Positions 1 through 7,871 of a stretch of DNA of 64,000 bases are shown here, piece after piece. The translations under genes were made by a program, and so were the position numbers. The stretch covers positions 310,001 through 374,000 of the forward strand of contig JADKCZ010000001.1 of the NCBI GenBank assembly GCA_016718565.1, given 5' to 3'. This DNA is from Anaeromyxobacter sp. (GTDB taxonomy: Bacteria; Myxococcota; Myxococcia; Myxococcales; Anaeromyxobacteraceae). Each line of letters starts with the position of its first letter. The stretch's first letter is position 1. Under the pieces are notes generated by a model, which was given only the letters and a program-made list of their open reading frames with translations, was not told the origin of the DNA and searched no databases.

Positions 1-493
1 GGCCGCCGCGGGCGGTGACGTCGGGCCGGAGCGGGGGCTGGTAGGCCGCCCCCGCGCCGGGGAGGCCGCGCACCCGGCCGGCGGCGGCCCCGGCGTACAG
101 CCCCTTGGGATCGCGGCGGCGGCAGGTGGCCTCCGGGGTGGCCAGGTGGACCTCCAGGAAGGCCGGGGCCAGCGCGCGGGCCCGGGCCCGGAAGGCGCGC
201 CGGCTGGCGGTGGCGGCCACCACCACCAGGAGCCCCTGGCGCGCCAGCAGCGCCGCCAGCCGCGCCAGCGCGCGGTAGAAGGCGGCCCGCTCGGCGGGGC
301 CCCGCCCGGCCGGACGCCCCAGCGCGGCCCGCAGCGCGTCGGAGTCGAGCAGCGCCGCGGGACGGCCCGCCGCCCTGAGCCGCGCCGCCAGCCGGCGGCC
401 CAGGGTGCTCTTGCCCGACGACGGCAGCCCGGTGAGCCAGGCCACGGCGCCGCGCCGCGCCGGTCCGGCCGGCGCCGCGCGGCCGCGCCTCAC
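1..493 (-). CDS. Adenylylsulfate (APS) kinase-like protein, 3' end cut by window edge
   Basis: Nucleotide kinase of the CysC type, which in the family phosphorylates adenylylsulfate to PAPS in sulfate activation. A P-loop reads GLPSSGKST near residues 22-30, followed by LDSDALR (family LDGDxxR, here with Ser for Gly), and RDPKGLYAGA appears near the visible end, which is a strong APS-kinase signature. The usual FxSPY/F segment in the middle is not evident, so the substrate may differ. The start is a GTG at 491-493 whose bases overlap the TGA stop of the upstream phosphotransferase, so the two are translationally coupled. About 164 residues are visible and only the C-terminal end should be missing. 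The fold assignment is fairly sure; the APS substrate is inferred. Confidence 0.75.
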   Translation of the reverse strand, partial: MRRGRAAPAGPARRGAVAWLTGLPSSGKSTLGRRLAARLRAAGRPAALLDSDALRAALGRPAGRGPAERAAFYRALARLAALLARQGLLVVVAATASRRAFRARARALAPAFLEVHLATPEATCRRRDPKGLYAGAAAGRVRGLPGAGAAYQPPLRPDVTARGG

Positions 494-1590
494 GGGAAGA
501 GCTCCGCCGCCAGCGCCGGGTCGAAGCGGTCGCGCGCCGCCACGCGGCCGGCCCAGGCCAGCAGGGCCTCGCGGGTGGTGGCGGGCAGGTCCGGGTAGAA
601 GCGCGGGCAGCAGAGCACCAGGGCGCGCCAGGCCAGGAAGGGCGGCGCCGCCTCCAGCACCGCCTCGCCGGCGTGGCTCAGGTAGGTCTCCCAGAAGGCC
701 GTCCAGAGCGGCGCGAAGCCGCGGCGCCAGCGCCCCGGCGCCTGCAGGGCGAAGAACAGGTAGTTGACGGACAGGGCGGTGACGTCGTCGGCCGGGTCGC
801 CGGCGGCGCCGCGGCTGGCGTCGAGCACGGTGAGCCCGAGCCCCGCGTCGAAGAGCAGGTTGAAGGGGTGGAAGTCGCCGTGGATGCGGCGCAGCCGGTC
901 GGCCCGGTCGCGCAGCCGCCAGCGCCAGTCGAGGGCCTGGCGCTCGAGCGCCTGCAGCGCCGCGGGCCGCGCGCCCGGGACGGCCGGCGGGTAGGCGTCC
1001 ACCAGCCCGAAGATCCCCTCGCCCGAGCCGACCAGGTCGCGCACGGCGCGCCGCCAGGCCACCGGGTCCTCCAGCCGGGTGGCGTGCAGGCGGGCCAGCC
1101 AGCGGGCCAGCGCCCGGGCGCGGTCCAGGTCGAGCGGCGCCACGTCGTCGCGGGCCAGGGCGCGCAGGTCGTCGGCGTAGAGCCGCCCCTCGGCGAAGTC
1201 GGTGATGAGGTAGGGCTCGCCCGCCCCGCGCAGCGAGGTGAGCCCCCCGGGCGTCAGGGCGCCCACGTCGAGCGGCAGGACGTGGTCCGGGACCAGCTCG
1301 AAGGTGTCGAAGGACAGCTGCAGCTCGGCGGTCCGGTCGGAGCGCCGATCGTGGCCGAACTCGTCGGGCGCGGCGGTGCGGAAGACCAGGGCCCGGCGCT
1401 CGCCGCCGGGCAGCTCGACCTGCAGCTTCACCGGCCGGCCGTACCCGGTGGCCTTGCGCGCCACGGCCCCGGGGCGCTCGGCCCCCAGCGGCTCGGCCGA
1501 CAGCAGCCGGGCGCCGGGCAGGAGCCGACCCACCGCCTGGGCCAGGGCCTCGGTGGACACCTCGCCCGGGGCCGGCAGGGTGGTGGGCAT
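490..1590 (-). CDS. Aminoglycoside phosphotransferase (APH)-fold kinase
   Basis: A 366-residue protein of the APH/choline-kinase superfamily. The catalytic loop IHGDFHPFNLLF is followed about 20 residues later by LDASRGAAGDPADDV, where the family usually has an IDFxxxxxGDPxxDL metal-binding motif; Ala-Ser replaces the usual Phe, but the catalytic Asp of HGDFHPFN is present. An N-terminal lobe with EL and VLDF-like segments would bind ATP. The natural substrate is unknown; such genes are usually small-molecule or protein kinases, not resistance genes. Its stop overlaps the GTG of the APS-kinase-like gene by 4 nt, so the pair is probably one operon and may act on a common nucleotide or sulfated metabolite (inference). 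Confidence 0.75.
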   Translation of the reverse strand: MPTTLPAPGEVSTEALAQAVGRLLPGARLLSAEPLGAERPGAVARKATGYGRPVKLQVELPGGERRALVFRTAAPDEFGHDRRSDRTAELQLSFDTFELVPDHVLPLDVGALTPGGLTSLRGAGEPYLITDFAEGRLYADDLRALARDDVAPLDLDRARALARWLARLHATRLEDPVAWRRAVRDLVGSGEGIFGLVDAYPPAVPGARPAALQALERQALDWRWRLRDRADRLRRIHGDFHPFNLLFDAGLGLTVLDASRGAAGDPADDVTALSVNYLFFALQAPGRWRRGFAPLWTAFWETYLSHAGEAVLEAAPPFLAWRALVLCCPRFYPDLPATTREALLAWAGRVAARDRFDPALAAELFP

Positions 1591-1665
1591 GGCGCGCTCC
1601 CCGCGGCCGGACCGCGCCCTGCGATCCGGCCGCCACGGACTGGGACGACGACCTGGCTCGGCGAA

Positions 1666-1785
1666 TCAGCGGCCGAGCAGCATGAGCGCGACGACCACGA
1701 CGCCGATGAAGGCGGCCACGAGGATGGTCAGCCTGGTGGTGGCGCCGAGACCCGAGCCGGTGCTGGTGGTGGTGGTGGTGGTCAT
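1666..1785 (-). CDS. 39-residue single-pass membrane peptide
   Basis: Small ORF starting at ATG 1783-1785 with a good Shine-Dalgarno (AAGGAG) about 7 nt upstream. The N-terminus is MTTTTTTSTGSG, followed by ATTRLT and one hydrophobic helix (ILVAAFIGVVVVALMLL) ending in GR. The open frame extends upstream to 1872, but the RBS supports the short form. No family is recognised. The Thr-rich head and a single C-terminal helix suggest a tail-anchored inner-membrane microprotein. It lies between the phosphotransferase and rplI with about 75 nt to the former. Coding status rests on RBS, topology and lack of an overlapping gene. Confidence 0.55.
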   Translation of the reverse strand: MTTTTTTSTGSGLGATTRLTILVAAFIGVVVVALMLLGR

Positions 1786-1928
1786 GACGGGCTCCTTCGT
1801 GTGTGCTGCCAGGAGATCGTAGGCCTTCGGCGGCGGCCTGTCGCGATCCGGGCGGGAGGTTCGTTGCCGCACCCGATGAGGGTGACCTCGCCAGGCAGCG
1901 GGCGCGCCGGAAGGCCAGCGGGCGTGCG

Positions 1929-1968
1929 AAAAGGGAGCGGGGCCGGCCCCCGGAGGGACCGGCCCCGC
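1929..1968 (-). terminator. Intrinsic terminator after rplI
   Basis: A perfect 10-bp stem (GCGGGGCCGG at 1937-1946 pairing with 1959-1968) with a 12-nt loop lies 28 nt past the rplI stop. On the minus strand it is followed by TCCCTTTT, an acceptable U-tract for such GC-rich DNA. It would end the rpsF-rpsR-rplI transcript. Confidence 0.65.
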
Positions 1969-1996
1969 GAGGGACCCGGCGACGGTCGAGGCGGGA

Positions 1997-2443
1997 CTAC
2001 GCCTCGGCCACGATCTTCACCTTCACCTTGCCGACCACCTCGGAGTGCAGCTTCACCGGCACCTCGAAGTCGCCCAGCGTCTTGAGCGGCTCGGAGAGGT
2101 CGATGGTGCGCCGGTCGATCTGCAGGCCGCGGGCGGCCAGGGCCTCGACCAGGTCCAGGGCGGTGACGGAGCCGTACAGCTTGTCCTGCTCCCCGACCTT
2201 GCGCTTCAGGGTGATGGCGGTGTCGGCCAGCCGCTTGGCGACGGCCTCGGCCGAGGCCTTCAGCTTGGCCGCCTTGGCCTGCGCCACGGACTTCTGGTGC
2301 TCCATCTCCCGGACGTTCTTCGAGTTGGCCTGCACGGCCAGCCCGCGGGGGAGGAGGTAGTTGCGGCCGTAGCCGGGCTTGACGTCGACGAGCTCGCCGC
2401 CCTTGCCCAGGTTCTCCACATCTTCACGAAGGATGAGCTTCAT
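1997..2443 (-). CDS. rplI: 50S ribosomal protein L9
   Basis: A 148-residue L9, the normal family length. It begins MKLILREDVENLGKGGELV and continues with GYGRNYLLPRGLAVQA, the conserved N-terminal RNA-binding domain. A long Ala/Lys-rich connecting helix (residues about 40-75) leads to the C-terminal domain. It binds domain V of 23S rRNA at the base of the L1 stalk. It is the last gene of the rpsF-rpsR-rplI operon, 9 nt after rpsR, and is followed by a clear hairpin terminator. Confidence 0.97.
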   Translation of the reverse strand: MKLILREDVENLGKGGELVDVKPGYGRNYLLPRGLAVQANSKNVREMEHQKSVAQAKAAKLKASAEAVAKRLADTAITLKRKVGEQDKLYGSVTALDLVEALAARGLQIDRRTIDLSEPLKTLGDFEVPVKLHSEVVGKVKVKIVAEA

Positions 2444-2452
2444 GGTGGGCTC

Positions 2453-2851
<399 letters not shown>

Positions 2852-2854
2852 GGC

Positions 2855-3313
2855 TTATTCCTCCCCCCGCTCGAAGGCAGGGCCGTCGGCCTCGAAGCCT
2901 TCCTCGCGCTCGCCGAACTCGCGCTCCTCGCGCGGCTTGGTCTCGTCCTCGACCGGCGCCACCTTCACGTCGGCCTCGATCTGGCGGGCCTCGAAGTCCA
3001 CGTCGTCGGCCAGCTTGACCGACTGGAACTTCACCACCGCGTCGATCATCTTCAGGTTGCGCTCGAACTCGGCCACCAGGCCCGGCGAGCCCACGTACAG
3101 GCAGTGCATGTAGAGGGCCCGGGGGTTCTTGCCGATGGGGAAGGCGGTCTTGCGCTTCCCCTGGTTGGTGAACCGGATCACCTTGCCGGTCTCGCGGGTG
3201 ACCACCCCGCGGAGCCGCTCCTTGATCTCCTCCACCTGCTCGTCGGGCGTCTCCGCCTTGAGCAGGTAGATGGTCTCGTACTCGCGTGCGAGACGCTTCG
3301 ATGCTTGTGTCAT
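2855..3313 (-). CDS. rpsF: 30S ribosomal protein S6
   Basis: A 152-residue S6. It begins MTQASKRLAREYETIYLLK, with the family YET(I/V)YLL strand, then TGKVIRFTNQGKRKTAFPI and KNPRALYMHCLYVGSPGLV, matching the S6 ferredoxin-like fold that dimerises with S18. The C-terminal 50 residues are an acidic tail (EREFGEREEGFEADG) longer than in E. coli; acidic, variable S6 tails are known. ATG at 3311-3313 was chosen because GAGGGGAG lies just upstream; an in-frame ATG 7 codons earlier lacks an RBS. First gene of rpsF-rpsR-rplI. Confidence 0.95.
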   Translation of the reverse strand: MTQASKRLAREYETIYLLKAETPDEQVEEIKERLRGVVTRETGKVIRFTNQGKRKTAFPIGKNPRALYMHCLYVGSPGLVAEFERNLKMIDAVVKFQSVKLADDVDFEARQIEADVKVAPVEDETKPREEREFGEREEGFEADGPAFERGEE

Positions 3314-3458
3314 CGGTACTCCCCTCGGTTTCACAGCGGCGGTTCACCCGCCGCGAGGAGCTGCTGTCCACTGCCACGCGCGCCCCAGGGCCCGATGCCC
3401 TGGCCGCACGCCCTGCCTCACCACCCGGCGGCGGCCCGCAGCGGGCCCGCCGGTCCTG

Positions 3459-4037
3459 CTACCCCGCCGGCTCGCGCCGGCGGTTCACCTGGTTCATCGC
3501 CTTGGCCGCCCCCAGCACGCAGCACAGCCGGGTCGCCTCGGCCGCCCACTCGACGCAGGCCTCCAGCCTGTCGTCCTCGGCGCGCGGGAAGCGGCCGAGC
3601 ACGTAGTCGGCTGGATCCACCTGCGCCGGCGGGCGGCCCACGCCCACGCGCAGGCGCGCGTAGTCGGGGGTGCCCACGTGGGCGTTGACGCTCTTCAGCC
3701 CGTTGTGCCCGCCGTGGCCACCGCCCACCTTGAGCTGGACCCGCAGGGGGTCGAGCTCCAGGTCGTCGTGGACCACCACCAGGTCCGCCGGGTCCAGCTT
3801 CCAGAACTTGAGCGCCGGCCCGACGGACTCGCCGGAGCGGTTCATGAAGGTCTGGGGCTTCATGATCCAGATCCGCTCGTCGCCGCTCCTGGCCTCGGCC
3901 AGCTCCGCCGCGAACTTCTTCACGGTGAAGCTGGCCCCGAGGAGACCCGCCAGGCGGTCGGCGACGTTCCAGCCGACGTTGTGGCGGGTCCTGGCGTAGG
4001 CGTCCCCGGGGTTGCCCAGGCCGACGACGAGCTTCAC
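3459..4037 (-). CDS. pth: Peptidyl-tRNA hydrolase
   Basis: 192 residues, the normal Pth length. It releases peptides from peptidyl-tRNA dropped off the ribosome. The N-terminus MKLVVGLGNPGDAYARTRHN contains the catalytic His of the RHNVGW motif, and KPQTFMNRSGESV, VVHDDLELDP and GGGHGGHNGLKS are all conserved, including the Asp and His of the active site. It lies 5 nt after rplY, a very common bacterial gene pair, and upstream of rpsF. Confidence 0.97.
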   Translation of the reverse strand: MKLVVGLGNPGDAYARTRHNVGWNVADRLAGLLGASFTVKKFAAELAEARSGDERIWIMKPQTFMNRSGESVGPALKFWKLDPADLVVVHDDLELDPLRVQLKVGGGHGGHNGLKSVNAHVGTPDYARLRVGVGRPPAQVDPADYVLGRFPRAEDDRLEACVEWAAEATRLCCVLGAAKAMNQVNRRREPAG

Positions 4038-4042
4038 GGGGG

Positions 4043-4765
4043 CTACTTCTTCTTCGCGTCCTTGGCCGGGGCAGCCGCCGGAGCGGCACCACCCTTGGCG
4101 GCCGGGGCCGCGCCCGCGGCCGGAGCCGCGCCAGCAGCCGGAGCCGCGCCAGCGGCCGGGGCCGCACCCTCGGCGCCCGGGACGGCGGCGGCGACGGCGA
4201 CGACCTCCTCCTTCTCCGGGATGGCCACGAAGGCCACCACGTAGTCGGTGGAGAACTTGAAGGTGCAGCCCTCGGGGGCCTTCACCTCGGAGATGTGGAT
4301 GGACGCGCCCACCTTGAGCGGCGTGACGTCCACCTCGATCTTCTCCGGGATCTTGGTGGGGAGCGCCTGCACCACGATGGTGTGGGCCGACACCGAGAGG
4401 ATGCCGCCCTCCAGGCTGCCGATCGACTTGCCGACGATGGACACCGGCACGGCCACCTTGACCGGCTCGTCGAGCTTCACCTCGAGGAAGTCGGCGTGCA
4501 GCAGGCGGCGGGTCACCGGGTCGACCTGGTAGTCCTTGAAGAGGACGAAGGTCTCGGTGCCCTCGACCTTGAGGGTCAGGAGGGTGTTGAACTTGCGGGG
4601 CGTGGCGATGGCCTCCATCAGGAGGCCGGGATCGACGGACAGGTGCGAGGGGGCGCCCTGCTTGCCGTAGCTGACGGCCGGGATGAGCCCCTTCTGGCGG
4701 AGGCGGCGGGCCGGGCCCTTGCCCTTGCCCTCGCGCTTCTCGGCGGTGAGAACGTTCTGCGACAT
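4043..4765 (-). CDS. rplY: 50S ribosomal protein L25 (CTC family)
   Basis: A 240-residue L25/general stress protein CTC that binds 5S rRNA. The N-terminal L25 domain (about residues 5-95) has GKGPARRLRQKGLIPAVSYG and later LFKDYQVDPVTRRLLHADFL; the C-terminal beta domain (about 100-190) has SVSAHTIVVQALPTKIPE. The last 45 residues are low complexity: four GAAPAA units, then AKGGAAPAA and a Lys-rich end. This tail is coded by 15-bp repeats at about 4075-4165 and is probably flexible. First gene of rplY-pth. Confidence 0.96.
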   Translation of the reverse strand: MSQNVLTAEKREGKGKGPARRLRQKGLIPAVSYGKQGAPSHLSVDPGLLMEAIATPRKFNTLLTLKVEGTETFVLFKDYQVDPVTRRLLHADFLEVKLDEPVKVAVPVSIVGKSIGSLEGGILSVSAHTIVVQALPTKIPEKIEVDVTPLKVGASIHISEVKAPEGCTFKFSTDYVVAFVAIPEKEEVVAVAAAVPGAEGAAPAAGAAPAAGAAPAAGAAPAAKGGAAPAAAPAKDAKKK

Positions 4766-5054
4766 GCGAGACCTCCCAATGGACTCGAGCCGGCCCCTCG
4801 AAGGGCTCGGGCGAGGGGCTGGCGCCGGTGAAGGCGGCTGCCCTGGGTGACGGTGAAAGGGGCCCGTGCGGCGGCTGCTCTGGACCCCAGGGAAGGCGGG
4901 TGATTAGCCGATCAGGCCGGGGTGGTCAAGCGGGCGGGGGGGCCTGGCCAGGCTGGGCGGTCGACCTGGGCCCGGGCGGGTCCGGCTTCCCCTCCGCGAA
5001 ATACCTCCCGCCCGCCTCCGTAGGTGGAGCCACGAGCCACAAGGAGGCCGTCCC

Positions 5055-5210
5055 ATGAAGTCCATCGTCACTGCGGTGCTGGTCGTGATCGTCGAAGCCG
5101 GGTTCCTCTTCAGCCTGGCCGCCGCGCCGAGCGTCGCCGATCAGGTCGCCGCGCCGGCCGGCGCCGAGGTGGCCCAGGCCGCCCGGCCCACGCCGCCCGC
5201 CCGCGGCTGA
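5055..5210 (+). CDS. 51-residue secreted or membrane-anchored peptide
   Basis: Starts at ATG 5055 with AAGGAGG at 5041-5047, an ideal RBS. MKSIVTAVLVVIVEAGFLFSLA is a signal-like hydrophobic segment, followed by a short Ala/Pro/Gly-rich stretch ending PTPPARG. No family is recognised. It is transcribed away from rplY and opens the accessory block between rplY and prs. The 289 bp between it and rplY (4766-5054) show no gene and probably hold divergent promoters. Confidence 0.55.
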   Translation: MKSIVTAVLVVIVEAGFLFSLAAAPSVADQVAAPAGAEVAQAARPTPPARG

Positions 5211-5681
5211 GCACGCTGGCACCCGAGCCGCCGGCCACCTGCTGGCCGGGGCTCCGGCGCGCAGCGCTCGTGATCGCCCCGGGCGCGCGGCTCCTCCGCC
5301 GAGACACCACCCCTCAGTCCGTCTCTCCTCGCGCGAGCTGGCTGGCCCTCTTGGGTGCCAGCAAACTCATACTCCAGTCGCGGTAACCCGCTGGAGTCAG
5401 TCCAAGGTGTCGATATCGCTCGAGGCGCACACCGCATCTGGTCGGCGCACACCGTGTGCTTCCTCAGTACAATCAGGCACATGGATCGGTTGACGCTCCG
5501 CGGCGTGTCGCGTAACCACGGGACACGTCTGTCCCTTGAACGCGGTTCACGTGCTCATCGGAGAGGCCTGCGCCACGGGGACCTACCTGGACCGGCACAG
5601 CAGCGGTCCAGGTCGAGGATGGGGTCAGGAGGACCTGTCCGAAACCCCGAGGCGTCCACCTGCAGCGTTCGAGGAGGACGC
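5211..5681. other. Intergenic region upstream of the three-haem lipoprotein gene
   Basis: 471 bp without a convincing gene. Around 5360-5500 the base composition is clearly less GC-rich than the surroundings. A short ATG ORF at 5481 has no matching RBS and no stable codon pattern. The region most likely carries the promoter of the downstream haem lipoprotein, but no confident -35/-10 or sigma54 element could be assigned. Confidence 0.4.
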
Positions 5682-7667
5682 ATGACGAAGCCGATGACGT
5701 CGAGTGGTGTGGTGTGGCTGGCTGCGGTCGCAGCCGGCCTGGTGCTCGTGGCCTGTGGCGGGAACGAAGTGAACGGCGCGGCGGTGACCGGCGTGGCGCT
5801 GTCCGACGCCCCGGTGACCGGGACCGTGACGCTGGCCGACTCGTCGGCCCAGCAGCAGCAGCGGCTGGTGGCCACCCGGGCGGATGGGTCCTTCTCCGTG
5901 GACGTGGCCGGGCTGACGCCGCCGTACATGCTGCGGGTGGAGTGGGCCGACGCCGCCGGGGCCAAGAAGCTCTACGCGGTGACCGAGGGCAACGAGAACC
6001 TGGACGTGAACCCCATCACCGACGTGGCCTTCGGCGCCGCCTCCGGCGGCAGCGACGACGAGCAGGTCTTCCAGACCTCCAGCTCCGACGACAAGCGGGA
6101 GGCCTCCACCCGGGCGAGCGCCCTGCTGGTGCAGCTGCGCAGCGTGCTGGCGCCGCTCTTCGAGCGGTACGGCATCACCGACCCCCGGGTCGACAAGGCC
6201 GCGGTGCGGGTCCTGCTCGAGGACGTGCGGGTGCGCCGCGACGACGGGGTGGTGACCGTCACCAACCGCGAGACCGGCAAGGTCATCTTCACCGGCCGGC
6301 TCAGCAACCTGGCCGCCGGCACCTTCACCGCCGCCAACATGCCGGCCGGCCCGGGCACCACCCCGCCGCCCACCACCACCGACGGCGCGGCGCTGTACGC
6401 CTCCAACTGCGCCTCCTGCCACGGCGGGCTGGCCTCCAGCCAGGTGCGCGGCGAGTCGGCCAGCTCCATCGCCGAGGCCATCGCCGAGAACGAGGGCGGC
6501 ATGGGCACGGCGGCGCTGCGGGCCCTCAGCGGCACCCAGCTCTCCGCCATCGCCACCGCGCTGCGCTCCGGCACCACCCCGCCGGCCGCCTGCACCTACA
6601 CCTACAGCGCCTGGTCCACCTGCAGCAGCGGCGCGCAGACCCGCACCGTGCTGGCCTCCGCGCCGGCCGGCTGCAGCGGCACGCCGGTGCTCTCGCAGGC
6701 CTGCGGCACCACCCCGCCGCCCGACGGCGCGGCGCTCTACACGCAGTACTGCGCCGGCTGCCACGGCACCTCGATGCTGGGCTCCTCGGCCAGCAGCATC
6801 CAGAGCGCCATCAACTCCAACCGGGGCGGCATGGGCACGGCGGCGCTGCGCGCCCTGACCCCGGCGCAGGTGGCGGCCATCGCCGCGGCGGGCAACCCGA
6901 CCCCGGCGACCTGCAGCTCGTTCACCTACTCGGCCTACGGCGCCTGCCAGCCGAACAACACCCAGACCCGCAGCGTGCTGACCTCCTCGCCGGCCGGCTG
7001 CACCGGCGGCGCGCCGGTGACCAGCCAGGCCTGCACCTACGTGCCGCCGGTCACCACCTGCAGCTCGTTCACCTACTCGGCCTACGGCGCCTGCCAGCCG
7101 AACAACACCCAGACCCGCAGCGTGCTGACCTCCTCGCCGGCCGGCTGCACCGGCGGCGCGCCGGTGACCAGTCAGGCCTGCACCTACGTGCCGCCGGTCA
7201 CGACCTGCAGCTCGTTCACCTACTCGGCCTACGGCGCCTGCCAGCCGAACAACACCCAGACCCGCAGCGTGCTGACCTCCTCGCCGGCCGGCTGCACCGG
7301 CGGCGCGCCGGTGACCATGCAGGCCTGCACCTACGTGCCGCCGGTCACCACCTGCAGCTCGTTCACCTACTCGGCCTACGGCGCCTGCCAGCCGAACAAC
7401 ACCCAGACCCGCAGCGTGCTGACCTCCTCGCCGGCCGGCTGCACCGGCGGCGCGCCGGTGACCATGCAGGCCTGCACCTACACCCCGCCGCTCGACGGCA
7501 CGGCGCTCTACAACCAGTACTGCGCCGGGTGCCACGGCAACTCGAAGAAGGGCGCGTCGGCGAGCAGCACCCAGAGCGCCATCAACTCCAACCGGGGTGG
7601 CATGGGCTCGGCGGCGCTGCGCGCCCTGACCCCGGCCCAGCTGGCCGCCATCGCGGCGGCGCCGTAG
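5682..7667 (+). CDS. Three-haem c-type cytochrome lipoprotein with thrombospondin-like repeats
   Basis: 661 residues from ATG 5682 (GAGGAGG just upstream). The lipoprotein signal ends at VLVACGG. A carboxypeptidase-regulatory-like region follows (about 35-105). Three short cytochrome c modules have haem motifs CASCH (residue 243), CAGCH (357) and CAGCH (614), each followed about 30-40 residues later by a GGMG Met that could be the second haem ligand. Between the haem modules are Cys-containing repeats of the type YSAxxxC-QTR-C-QAC: one near residue 305 and four near-identical 49-residue copies at about 410-605. It is probably an outer-membrane or surface electron-transfer protein (inference); neither partner nor acceptor is shown. 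Confidence 0.75.
   Translation: MTKPMTSSGVVWLAAVAAGLVLVACGGNEVNGAAVTGVALSDAPVTGTVTLADSSAQQQQRLVATRADGSFSVDVAGLTPPYMLRVEWADAAGAKKLYAVTEGNENLDVNPITDVAFGAASGGSDDEQVFQTSSSDDKREASTRASALLVQLRSVLAPLFERYGITDPRVDKAAVRVLLEDVRVRRDDGVVTVTNRETGKVIFTGRLSNLAAGTFTAANMPAGPGTTPPPTTTDGAALYASNCASCHGGLASSQVRGESASSIAEAIAENEGGMGTAALRALSGTQLSAIATALRSGTTPPAACTYTYSAWSTCSSGAQTRTVLASAPAGCSGTPVLSQACGTTPPPDGAALYTQYCAGCHGTSMLGSSASSIQSAINSNRGGMGTAALRALTPAQVAAIAAAGNPTPATCSSFTYSAYGACQPNNTQTRSVLTSSPAGCTGGAPVTSQACTYVPPVTTCSSFTYSAYGACQPNNTQTRSVLTSSPAGCTGGAPVTSQACTYVPPVTTCSSFTYSAYGACQPNNTQTRSVLTSSPAGCTGGAPVTMQACTYVPPVTTCSSFTYSAYGACQPNNTQTRSVLTSSPAGCTGGAPVTMQACTYTPPLDGTALYNQYCAGCHGNSKKGASASSTQSAINSNRGGMGSAALRALTPAQLAAIAAAP
6909..7496 (+). 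repeat. Four tandem 147-bp coding repeats
   Basis: Units begin at 6909, 7056, 7203 and 7350, exactly 147 bp apart, and differ at only a few bases (e.g. AGCCAG versus ATGCAG near each end). Each codes one 49-residue Cys-repeat of the haem lipoprotein. Near identity at synonymous sites implies recent duplication or gene conversion. Confidence 0.9.
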
Positions 7668-7670
7668 CGG

Positions 7671-7702
7671 ACCACGGGGCCGGGCTCCGGCCTGGCCCCG
7701 GT
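7671..7702 (+). terminator. Hairpin after the haem lipoprotein gene
   Basis: CGGGGCC at 7675-7681 pairs with GGCCCCG at 7694-7700 around a 12-nt loop, 4 nt past the stop. There is no U-tract, so it is a possible weak or Rho-assisted terminator. Confidence 0.35.
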
Positions 7703-7871
7703 CTCCCGGCTGGTCCGCGCCCGCTCCGTGCGGGCCCGGGCCGGTCCGGGTGAACCAGCGACGCCCTGCCTCGCAGCCGCGGGGCGGGGCGTTTCTGGTG
7801 TGTGGTGGCAGGATGACGAGGGCGGCGAGGCGGCCAGGCGCGCCGCGGCGCCGCCGCGAGCGGAGGAGCAG

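Noticed and set aside
673..2085. Long open frame on the plus strand opposite the phosphotransferase and small peptide
   Set aside because: Composed of Gly/Arg/Gln-rich sequence with no family motif; it mirrors the GC-rich third positions of genes on the minus strand.
5481..5680. Possible FHA-like remnant upstream of the haem lipoprotein (GVSRNHG and GTYLD in different frames)
   Set aside because: The two matches are in different frames, short and without a shared ORF or RBS; too weak to call a decayed FHA domain.
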